From: Choricystis sp. odSpoLacu1
Taxonomy: Eukaryota; Chlorophyta; Trebouxiophyceae
DNA: 64,000 nt
Direction of reading: 5' to 3'
NCBI GenBank assembly: GCA_958009055.1
Contig: OY253651.1
Coordinates: 992,001-1,056,000 of the forward strand
A program made the position numbers and the translations under genes. Under the pieces are notes generated by a model. The model had not been told where the DNA came from and ran no database searches. It was given only the letters and a program-made list of their open reading frames with translations. Positions 32,086 to 41,043 of this stretch are shown here, piece by piece; the first letter of the stretch is position 1; every line of letters starts with the position of its first letter.

Positions 32086-32514
32086 ATGGCTCGCACCGCC
32101 GTCCTTTTCCTCGTTGCCCTGCTGGCCGTCTCCGCGTCCGCTCGCTCGCTCGCTGGCGACAAGGGTGGCGAAGCCGCCAAGCCCGCCAAGGAGCACGTGA
32201 AGGCTGCCCCCGTCGCCGTGGCCGCCGTCGCCCCCAAGCCCGAGCACGTCAAGGCCCCCAAGCCGGAGAAGGTGAAGGCCGCCCCCGTGGCCGTCGCGGC
32301 CGTCGCCCCCAAGGCCGAGAAGGCGCCGAAGGTGAAAAAGGTGAAAGCAGAGAAAGCCGCCCCCGTTGTTGCTGCTGTCGCCCCCGTCGCCCCCAAGGTG
32401 CACACCGAGAAGGTGCACGCCCCCAAGCCCGAGAAGGTGGTGGCCGCCCCCGTGGCTGTGGCCCCCGTCGCCGTCAAGGAGGCCAAGCCCGAGAAAGCTG
32501 GCAAGGGCCACTGA
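32086..32514 (+). CDS. secreted Lys/Ala/Pro/Val-rich repeat protein, unassigned
   Basis: No known family recognised. Single exon, 142 aa. The signal peptide MARTAVLFLVALLAVSASA is followed by RSLAGDKGGEAAKPAK. The mature chain repeats a unit of about 20 residues: a basic part (PKPEKVKA, VKKVKAEK, HTEKVHAPKPEK) then an apolar part (APVAVAAVAPK). It ends GKGH. No Cys, no aromatic residues after the signal peptide. The layout recalls the neighbour at 29480-30088 but the repeat differs. A surface, wall or mineral-binding role would be speculation. The leader contains CACACACACTCACACACACA immediately before the ATG. Confidence 0.82.
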   Translation: MARTAVLFLVALLAVSASARSLAGDKGGEAAKPAKEHVKAAPVAVAAVAPKPEHVKAPKPEKVKAAPVAVAAVAPKAEKAPKVKKVKAEKAAPVVAAVAPVAPKVHTEKVHAPKPEKVVAAPVAVAPVAVKEAKPEKAGKGH

Positions 32515-33128
32515 ACTTTGATGTGAAAAAAAAACTGTTGCCTGTGGCACGGTTTCAATTTTGATGCGGGGTTGATTGACCGGTGTTATCAAAAGAAACG
32601 CGCAAGGGTGGGACTGCGCTGCTCCCCACCATCATATACCCCCCGGGGCCCCATCACACGCACGCGTGGGTGTGGAGGGGCCTTGCCTCCCGTCAAAACG
32701 GAAAAATCAAATGAACACTCACGCGCCCCGAAGCCCTTTTTTTTACCCAAAGCCGACCCCCCCCACCACACACCCCGCTTCATGTGCCAACCACCAGTTT
32801 GTTTCCGCCCTGCCTTCCTCCTGTCTGTGCGCTGGACGCCGCCCTCCCCGTCTGCGGGGTGGGGCTGGCTTCGAGCCGGCGGGGGACTGCAGGGGCGGGA
32901 GCTGATTGGACGAGCCGGGGAGCGGGGGGAGAGGCGAGGAGGGTCTTTGCTTTTCCCCCACACAAACGCAACACGGCGGCGCGTTTTTTTCTCTGCCGCC
33001 TTCCCCCGGCAAACAAACACGTCGCGACCCATCCAACCCCCTTTTTGATCCAAAAGTAATATCGACGCCCCACGTTGAACAAAAAGAATAAACTATTTTT
33101 TGCTTTTTTGCACAGACTCTCTCACCTC
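32515..33128. other. convergent intergenic region
   Basis: About 610 bp between converging stops. No gene is supported. A GGCTTCGAGCC palindrome near 32868 is not part of a tRNA fold. Confidence 0.5.
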
Positions 33129-33993
33129 TCACGTTCCCTCCACCCCTGGCAACGGTGGCAGCCCGTTGCCCCCATCCGCTGGCGCGGCCACCGCGGGCGC
33201 CGCCGCGGCGGCTGCCGCCACGTCAGCCTCCAGCGTCGCGCACGCTGCTTCGAGCGCGCCACACTTGGCGACCAGCGACCGCCACTCCGCTTCTGCTGCT
33301 TCGATCCCAGCCGCCGCCCCCGTCTGGGCCAGCTTGCGCGCCCGGTTGACGGCCGCCACGTCGGCAGCCGCGGCCGCGGCGCGGCGTTGGTAGGCGCGGG
33401 CGCCGGCTTCAGCGTGTGCAGCCGCCGCGGCTGCCGCACGCGGTCCATGCTGCAGCAGCAGCTCCAGATTCAGCAGGCGGGTGTGCTGGTGCTCCAACTG
33501 GGCGCGCGCGTTGTCCAGGGCGGCGCGCCAGGCGCCTGGGTCGCTGCGGCGCGACGCGGGCGGCGGGTCGAGCCGAAAGCGGGACGCGTCGAGGGGGGGC
33601 AGAGGCTGGCCCGCTGCGACGCGGGCCAGTTCGGCGGCGGCCAGCGGCCTTTCGGTGAGAGTGGAGGGTGGCGGTGAGGGCAGGGAGGCCAGGTAGTCGG
33701 CGGGCGTCTTGGTGGAGGAGGCGAGCTGAGGTGAAAGGGGGCGGGGGCGGGGGTTGGCATTGTTGCTCCCTCTCCCTCCCTTCTCCCTCCCTCTCCCTCC
33801 CTTCTCCCTCCCTCTCCTCCTCATTCTCTCTCCTTCTCACCTCGGCCGCCACCAGCCTCTCCGCGCGCGCGCGTTCAGCGTCGGTCAGCGTGTCCACGTA
33901 CGGCAGCGCGTCCACGCCGCCGCCGCCGGAGGCCAGGGAGGCGGCGCGAGCGTCGCCCGACGGGGCGACGTCCAGGGCTAGGGGAGTGGACAT
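33129..33993 (-). CDS. BCAS2: pre-mRNA splicing factor SPF27/BCAS2
   Basis: Core subunit of the Prp19 (NTC) splicing complex; called MOS4 in plants. Exons 33993-33841 (51 residues) and 33725-33129 join in phase 0; 249 aa, close to the usual 225-260. Recognisable segments are VDALPYVDTLTDAERARAERLV, the family's N-terminal signature, and the central to C-terminal coiled coil starting at AWRAALDNARAQLEHQHTRLLNLELL, typical of BCAS2. The linker is Pro/Ala-rich. Divergent from the flippase with 225 bp between starts. Confidence 0.88.
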
Positions 33994-34218
33994 GGGAGGT
34001 GGGAGTGTGTGTAGGCCGCGGGCGCGGCGTGCGACACGGCGGCAAACGGCGCCGATTTCAGTGTGCAAACGACATTGTTTCTTCTATCAGAGCCTTTTTT
34101 TCTTTCTGCGACCCGCTCTGGGCGCTGGGCTGCCGGCGCCACATTCTGTGCTTGTGTACAAGGTGGACTCCACCCCCACCCCCTGTGTCAGCCCCCAACC
34201 AACACCGCCCCTCCCTCA
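33994..34218. promoter_or_regulatory. shared divergent promoter, BCAS2/P4-ATPase
   Basis: 225 bp between divergent starts; no core motif recognised beyond a short GT tract near 34010. Confidence 0.4.
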
Positions 34219-37200
34219 ATGGCATCGCCTTCTGCCGCGCCTGCGGGCCCCCAGGTCATGCAGATCAATCTGAGGCGGCGCGTGTCGTCGGGGCTGGACA
34301 AAGTGTTGCATGGAGCGTTGAAGGTGAGTAGGGAACGTGTTGCTGGTGGAAGGGAGGGGGCGGCAGGGAGAGATGTGCTCTTTTTTGATTGGGCGTGCGG
34401 AGGGGAGCAGTCGCGAATGCGCCCACCACCACCAGCCCAGGGGCGCCGCCCCCCACGCACGCTTGTGTTGACACGCACTGTGCGTGTGTGTGCGTGCACG
34501 CGTGGTGGACTGAGCGAACGAGGCAGGGAAGAGCCTCCGGGAACGCTTTTTGGTCACGCGTCCCCCCGACGAACAAAACCCTCCTTCCACCCTCCCTCAC
34601 ACACACACGACGCCACCCAACCACCCCTTCCCTCCACCCCACACAAATCGGCGACAAGTGGGCAGCCCTCGAAGCCGTCGCCCCTCCCTCCCCCCGCGGC
34701 GCTGGCGACGCCTCCTCCTCGTCCCGCCCCAAACCGCGCGCCGACCGCCGGTCCGCCCCCCCACGCCGCGTCCTGCTCGGCCCGGGCGCCAAAAACGCGG
34801 GCGCATCCCCCAACGCGGTGTCGACGGCAAAGTACAACGTCCTCACGTTCCTGCCCCTGTTCCTGTTCTCCATGTTCACGCGCGCCGCATACTTCTACTT
34901 CCTGTCCCAAGCCGCCCTCGCCTGGTGGTCCACGGTGTCCCCGTTTGCCCCGTTTGGGCCCACGCTGGCGCTGTCGTTTGTGCTGGCGGTGGCGGCGGCC
35001 AAAGCGTCGGCAGAGGACAGGAAGCGCGCGGCCGAGGATCGGCGCGTCAACAACTCGTCTGCGCGCGTGGTGACGGCCGATGGCGGCGTCAAGACCGTCA
35101 AGTGGAAGGCGGTGCGGGTGGGCGACATGTGAGTATTTGTGTGGGTTGGGTGGGAGGGTCGAGAGGGAGAGAGAGACGCGAGGAAGAGCACGTGATTTCA
35201 CGCACCCCCACACACACCCTCCCCCCCCCCACAGCCTGGAAGTCCACGACGGCGAAGACTTTCCCGCCGACCTCGTCTGCCTGGCCGTCCCTGGCTCTGC
35301 CGACGGCGTGTGCTACATCCGCACCACCAACCTGGACGGCGAGTCCAACCTCAAAATCAGGCGCCCCACTGATCTCAGGCTCGCCGCCCCCTCGTCCCGG
35401 GCGGAAGTGGCCTCCCTGACCGCCCTGCTGACGTGCGAACCCCCCAACAACGACCTGCACCACTTTGCGGGGCGCATCGTGGCGGCCCCCCCCGGCGACG
35501 ACGGCGCTCTCGCCCCCACCACCGCGCCGCTCACCATGGCCGAGCTCCTCCTCCGTGGCTGCACCCTGCGCAACACGGCGTGCGTGCTGGGGGTGGTCGT
35601 GTATGCGGGCCCCGAGTCGAGGGTCCAGCAGAACGCGGCCCCCCCGCCACGCAAGCTGGGGTCGTTTGACCGTTTCCTCAACGTCCAGATTTCACTCCTG
35701 CTGGCCCTCCAAGTCGCCCTGTGTGCCTCCCTGGCCACCGCGTCCTACTTTTGGAAGGTGAGGCAGGGCACCGCCCGCCCCCACCTCGCGCTGACGAGCG
35801 ATGCAGAGGGGAACTACACCTCTGCCGCCTCCTACGTCGGCGTCCTCTTCTTCTCCTTCTGGATCCTGCTGTCCTACATGGTGCCCATCAGCCTGTTCGT
35901 CACCATGGAGATCGTCAAGTTTGTGCTGTGCTCCGTGTTTGTGTCGCGGGATGCGGGGCTGGCGGATCCGGAGACGCAGGAGGCCGCGCGCGCGCGCAAC
36001 TCGGACATCGTGGAAGACCTGGGCCACGTGCGCCACGTGTTCTCGGACAAGACGGGCACGCTGACGTCCAACGAGATGCAGCTGCGCAGAATCGCGATCA
36101 AGGGGGTGCCGTATGGGGATGCCGCCTGCGCGCTCGAAACACTGCCCGCGCGCGGCGACGCGCGCGGCGCGCTCGCCGCGTTCGACGCCCGCCTCGCCCG
36201 CGCCGCCTCCGTCATGCGGTCGGCCGGCTTCTGGGAGGATGCCGCCGCGGCGGGTGGGTCGGACGCAGACGTGCTGGCGCTGGCGACCTCGTCCCCTGCG
36301 GGCGTGGAGGCCGCGTCGCCCGGCGTCGCGCGCCTCGCGTCGCCGCGCGGCGCGTCGCCGCCGCCCACGCAGCCGCCGCCAGCACTGGCGGCGGCGCCCG
36401 CGGCCGCGCGGCGAGCTGCGCTGGCGGCGGCGGCGGCGGCGTCCAGTGCGGATGGCGGCAGCAGTGGCGCCGCGCCCGCGCGCGGCGGCGCCGCGGGCGC
36501 CCGCCCGCCGCGCCCGCCCGGCGCCGCGCCCGCGGGCGCCCGCCCACCCCCCACCCCGCACACGCCGGCCGAGGTGACGGACGCCGTGCTGGGGCACCAC
36601 GTGCTGGATTTCTGGACCAACGTGTGTTTGTGTCACTCGTTGATTGTGGAGGCGGACAGAGAGGACGATGGCGACGCCGACAGCGACGGCGCCGCGTCGA
36701 CCGCGGCGGGTGACGCCACCCCCCCCCCCTCCCCCGCCCCCCGCCTACCAAGGCCCCTCCCCCGACGAAGTCGCCCTGGCGGACGCTGCCCGCCGCCTGG
36801 GGTTTGAGTTTGTCGCCCGCATGCGCACGACCGTCGCGCTGCGCATGCAGGGCCACGCCGTCACGCACGACCTGCTCAACGTGCTGGACTTCACGTCCGA
36901 ACGCGCCCGCATGAGCGTGGTGACGCGGGCGCCGGACGGCACCATCAGGCTGCACACCAAGGGGTCTGATGCCGCGCTGCTGCCGCGCCTGCGCGCGGGC
37001 ACGGACGCCCGCCTGCTCGCCGCCACCCAGGACAATCTGGCCACCTTCTCCGTGGACGGCCTGCGCACCCTGCTGCTCGCCTCCCGCGTCATCCCGGAAG
37101 CCGAGTGGGCCGCCTGGAACGCGGTGTATGCCGAGGCAGCGACGTCGCTGGCGGGGCGCGACGCATCGCTCGCGGCCGCCGCGGACGCGATCGAACGCGA

Positions 37201-38848
37201 CCTCGAGCTCGTGGGCGTCACCGCCATCGAGGACAAGCTGCAGGAGGGGGTGCCGGCCGCCATCGCGACACTCAAGGCGGCGGGCGTGAAGGTGTGGATG
37301 ATCACGGGGGACAAACAGGAGACAGCCGTCAACGTGGGCGTCGCGTGCGCGCTGTTGACGTCGCCGCGCGCGCCTGTCCGGGTCGCGGCGGCCACGCCCG
37401 ACACCGCGGCCGCCGCCCTCAAACAGGTGCTGGCCGACACGGAGGAGCGGGCCGCGTCTGTGGGTGGCACGGTGGCGGGCCCCCCACTGGAGCTCGTGAT
37501 CGATGGCCGCACGCTCGCGTCGATCCTCGGCCACCCCCTCGCTGAAGCCGACCTGGCCACCGCCGCCGGCCGCGCCTCAGCGGTTGTGGTCTGCCGCGCG
37601 TCCCCCTCCCAAAAAGCGGCGGTCGTGGCCATGATGCAGCGGGACCGGCTGCGGCGCGCGCTGCGCACGGCGCGCGTGCCGCTGCCGCGCGACGGGTCGC
37701 TTCCGTCCGACACCGCGGCCGCCCGCGTCGCCCGCTGGCTGCGCCACCCGCTGGGCATGCTGCGCACCCGCATGGCGTCCAACCAGGAGTGCATGCTGGC
37801 CATCGGGGACGGCGCGAATGATGTGGCCATGCTGCAAGCGGCGGACGTGGGCGTCGGCCTGATGGGGCGCGAGGGGCGGCAAGCCGCCAACAACGCCGAC
37901 TTTGCGTTTGGGCGGTTTGAGGCGTTGACCCGGTTGATGCTGGTGCATGGGCGGCTGGCTGATTATCGGCTGAGTCGGTGCGTGGAAAGGAGCGATGTTG
38001 TGTGGGGGGGGGGGGGGATTGGTTTTTGCGGCTCACACCCCCACCCACCCACCCACCCACCCACCCCCAGCCTCATCAAGTACTCGTTCTACAAAAATGT
38101 GGCCTTCGCCGCCATGCTCCTGGCCTACCAATTCTTCAACGGCTTCTCCGGCCAGGCCCTGCTCGACGGCGTCACCTCTGCATTCTACAACGCGTTCTTC
38201 ACCGCCCTGCCCGCCGGCATCTTTGCGGGCATGGACCGACCCGTGCGCCACCTGGCCACCCTTGCGTCCGCGCCCGCGTCGTACAACGCGAGGCCGTCCC
38301 TGACCGCGCGCGCGTTTTGGAGGACGGCCGTCGGCACGGGCGCCCTCCACGGCGCGATCACCTTTTTCGTCCCCTTCCTCTCCTCCCGCACGCGGGGGCC
38401 CGACCCCGCCCTGGACGACGTGTGGGCCCTGGGCAAGACGTGCTTCATAGGGATCATCGGGGTGGTCAGTCTGGAGATCGCTTTGGTGGCCCGCTACTGG
38501 ACCGCCCCCTTTGCCGCCGCCCTGCTGGGGTCCTACTTTGCGACGTGGCCCTGGCTGGCGGTGCTGCCCCTGCTCTACCGTGCGGCGGGAAAGTGGGACG
38601 TCGCCCAGGCGGGGGTGGGTGTCAACCTGTTGTCTGCTCCTCTCTTCTGGATGCAGCTCATTTTGATTTACGCCCTCACCTTCTCCACCCGCCTGGCGGA
38701 GCGGGGGTACGTGTGGCTGTTCCGGCCCAGGGATGACATGGTGCTGGCTGAAATGGAGGCGGTGGCGGACGCGCGCGGTGGGGCGGGGGCGCGGTGGGGC
38801 GCGGTGGGGCGGGGGCAGGGCAGGCCTGAGGACGGCAAGGAGGCGTGA
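34219..38848 (+). CDS. P4-type ATPase, phospholipid flippase
   Basis: Flips aminophospholipids to the cytosolic leaflet with a CDC50 partner. Exons: 34219-34323, 34659-35128, 35235-37977 and 38071-38848. Landmarks in order: FLPLFLFSMFTRAAYFYF (M1-M2), TNLDGESNLK (actuator, DGES for the more usual DGET), DKTGTLTSNEM (phosphorylation Asp), YQGPSPDE (nucleotide domain), GDKQETAVNVG, GDGANDVAMLQAADVGVG and LIKYSFYKN (P4-specific). A Pro/Ala/Arg-rich insert of about 90 residues interrupts the P/N region. The frame shifts at a C11 run (36719-36729) before YQGPSPDE; deleting one C gives 1364 aa. A 43-nt intron (36710-36752) would also restore frame but would lose the conserved YQ. Confidence 0.92.
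36719..36729. repeat. C11 homopolymer at apparent frameshift in flippase
   Basis: Eleven C residues in a C-rich linker just upstream of YQGPSPDE. The upstream and downstream frames differ by one base here. Confidence 0.85.
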
Positions 38849-38975
38849 AGAGTGTGTGTGTTCCGGGTTTTATGTTTCCATCCGACTAGCCCACCCTTCT
38901 TTTGATTTTCTGCCTGCAAAACAACAACAACACAGCCTACACACACACACAAAAAAAAAAACGTGCGCATCATTC

Positions 38976-39605
38976 TCACGCCACCCACCCGCGCGCCCGC
39001 AACTCGGCCACGATTCGCGCCGCCGCGTCCGCCGTGGGCTCGCGCGCTGCATCCACCGACAGCCGGGCGTGCCACGGTGGCGCGGTGGCGGTATCAGCAC
39101 CATCAGGCCAACCATCGCTGCCAGCATAGCCGGTGATCAGCGCCTGTAGCGCGTCCCACGACGCGGGCTTGTGTGCGGCGTGTGTGCCTGCGTCCGCAGC
39201 CGCCCTCGCCTCCAGCCGAGCGCGCCACAGGTCGGCGTCGGAGCAGGACGTCTCGATCAACACCAGGGTGGTGTCATCTCCTGCGGCCTGGGCCAGTGCG
39301 TACCACCGCGGCCGCGACGACAGCGGGGAGTCAACGACGACGACGACAGTGGACGACGATGGCGACGACACACCACACAACTCTGCCACGCGAGCCGCGG
39401 CACCGCGGTAGGCTGCCTCGTTGGCGGCGGCCGCGTCCCCGGCGTCCGCGCCGGCGGGGCGGTGGTCGTCCTTGTCGATGGTGTGGCACACAGTGGCGGT
39501 TGGCACCAGGGCGGCCGTCAGGGCGGCCGTTAGAGTGCTCTTACCAGTCGCTGGATGCCCCTTGAGCAGCAGCACGACGCGACGCGGCGTGGTTGGATCA
39601 AGCAT
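38976..39605 (-). CDS. P-loop kinase-like protein, AAA_33/zeta-like fold
   Basis: Probable ATP-dependent small-molecule or nucleic-acid-end kinase; substrate unknown. Single exon, 209 aa, ATG at 39605. Walker A is GHPATGKST (residues about 16-24), followed by TIDKDDHR, which resembles the substrate-binding Asp region, then a Walker-B-like VVVVVDSPL and a C-terminal lid with LWRARLEAR. Similar stand-alone proteins occur in plants and bacteria. Bacterial zeta-type enzymes share the fold, but nothing here suggests a toxin-antitoxin pair. It is divergent from the aldolase gene with only 98 bp between starts. Confidence 0.7.
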   Translation of the reverse strand: MLDPTTPRRVVLLLKGHPATGKSTLTAALTAALVPTATVCHTIDKDDHRPAGADAGDAAAANEAAYRGAAARVAELCGVSSPSSSTVVVVVDSPLSSRPRWYALAQAAGDDTTLVLIETSCSDADLWRARLEARAAADAGTHAAHKPASWDALQALITGYAGSDGWPDGADTATAPPWHARLSVDAAREPTADAAARIVAELRARGWVA

Positions 39606-39703
39606 TCGGCAAATTGTGGTCGAGTTTTTTGACTTGAAACCACTCAATCTTCGCGTTTGGTCTGCGTTCTTGGTCGGCGGTTGGACACCCTCCCTCCTCC
39701 CCG
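39606..39703. promoter_or_regulatory. very short shared promoter, kinase/aldolase
   Basis: Only 98 bp between the two divergent ATGs, the tightest pair in the window. A TTTTTT run (39625-39630) and relatively AT-rich sequence are visible. Confidence 0.5.
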
Positions 39704-40864
39704 ATGGCGATCCCAGACCCCGCCCGCCTGGCCCAGGTCGCTGCCCGCCTGACCGCCCCCCGCCCCGACGGCGGGCGCGCCGGCATCGGCGCCTTTGACG
39801 AATCCCCCTCCACCCTGGGCAAACGACTCACCTCTGCAGGCCTGCCCACCAACGCGGCCACCCGGTGCGCGTGGCGCGAGTGCCTGTATGGTGCGAAATT
39901 GGAGGACAACGGGCTGGCAGGCGTGATCAGCTTCGAAGAGGCGCTGGACCAAACGACGCGCGACGGGCGCCTGCTGCCCTCACTTCTGACCGACCAAGGC
40001 GTCCTCATCGGCATCAAGGCAGATCAAGGGCTGGCCCCGCTGGACGCGGAGGGGGCGGCCCCCGGGGAAACGCACACGCGGGGGCTGGAGAGGCTGGCCG
40101 AGGTGTCTGCAGACTGGGCAGCACGCGGCGCCGCGTTTACAAAGTGGCGTGCCGCCCTCCGCCTGGACGCCGCCACAGGGGCCCCCACGGCCGCCGCCAT
40201 CACCGCCAACGCGGACGAGCTGGCTGAGTATGCGCTGGTGAGTCAGCGTGCGGGGCTGGTGCCCATTGTGGAGCCAGAGCTTTTGATCGACGGCGACCAC
40301 GACGCGACTGCTGCAGCGGCCGCCCTCACCCGCGTGTTGACGGCCGTCGTTGCGGCTCTCCAATCCTGCGGCGTCCACCTGCCGGGCGTGCTGGTCAAGA
40401 TCATGGCGGTGGTGCCTGGCGCCGACGCGGCGGGCGCACGCCCGCCCGATGCTGCCCTTGCAGCCGCCACGCTCGACGTGCTGGACGCGTGCTTGCCCGC
40501 TGCGACAGGTGGCGTCGTTTTCCTGTCCGGCGGCCTCAGCGAGGAGGGCGCGACCTGCTTGCTGCAAGCGACGGCAGTCGCGGCTTGCGCCCGCAACAGT
40601 CCCTGGCCGCTCTCCTTTTCTTATGGGCGCGCGCTGCAGGCGTCATCGCTGCGCGTGTGGGCGGCGGGGCGGGCTGCCGACGCAGAGGCGGCCGCCCTGC
40701 CGCCCGCGCGCGCGGCGGTTGAAGCGGCTGCGCGGGTCAACGCGGCGGCGGCGAGGGGGGTGTACAGTGGCCCTCATCCGGCCGCTGGCAAGGGTTCATT
40801 GCGCGAGGGCTTCCGCGGGTTCAGGGACGTGGAGAAGGAGGCGAGGGAGCGCGCGGCGGTGTGA
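39704..40864 (+). CDS. FBA: class I fructose-bisphosphate aldolase
   Basis: Schiff-base aldolase of glycolysis, gluconeogenesis or the Calvin cycle. Single exon, 386 aa, no obvious transit peptide, so probably cytosolic. Catalytic positions visible: Asp in GAFDES (about 32), Lys105 in IKADQG, Lys147 and Arg149 in FTKWR, Glu190 and Glu192 in VEPELL, the Schiff-base Lys232 in VLVKIMAV, and the phosphate-binding FLSGG (273-277). Around Lys232 the usual LLKPNMV is changed to LVKIMAV, and the C-terminus lacks the Tyr ending of animal and plant enzymes. It is therefore a divergent but apparently active member. Confidence 0.9.
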   Translation: MAIPDPARLAQVAARLTAPRPDGGRAGIGAFDESPSTLGKRLTSAGLPTNAATRCAWRECLYGAKLEDNGLAGVISFEEALDQTTRDGRLLPSLLTDQGVLIGIKADQGLAPLDAEGAAPGETHTRGLERLAEVSADWAARGAAFTKWRAALRLDAATGAPTAAAITANADELAEYALVSQRAGLVPIVEPELLIDGDHDATAAAAALTRVLTAVVAALQSCGVHLPGVLVKIMAVVPGADAAGARPPDAALAAATLDVLDACLPAATGGVVFLSGGLSEEGATCLLQATAVAACARNSPWPLSFSYGRALQASSLRVWAAGRAADAEAAALPPARAAVEAAARVNAAAARGVYSGPHPAAGKGSLREGFRGFRDVEKEARERAAV

Positions 40865-41043
40865 AAACAAACAAAAAACGTTCGTCTTTTTTTCAATCCC
40901 ATCTCTTTGTCTCGCCCCGCGCGATGCCGCACACTGCACCACGCGCTGCGTGTCGCTGACGGCTTCACACTCGTCTCCTGCGGCGCGCGTGGAGGCGACA
41001 GTCGGGGCGGGGCTCACATCGCTCCCACCTAATCCCCATCACA

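Noticed and set aside
32840..32900. GGCTTCGAGCC resembling a tRNA B box
   Set aside because: No matching acceptor, D or anticodon stems could be built around it.
36710..36752. A definite 43-nt intron in the flippase
   Set aside because: It restores the frame but removes the conserved YQ before GPSPDE, so I prefer a one-base homopolymer excess and only list the intron as an alternative.
38976..39605. P-loop kinase as a zeta-type toxin
   Set aside because: No antitoxin partner, eukaryotic context, and the fold is common in harmless metabolic kinases.
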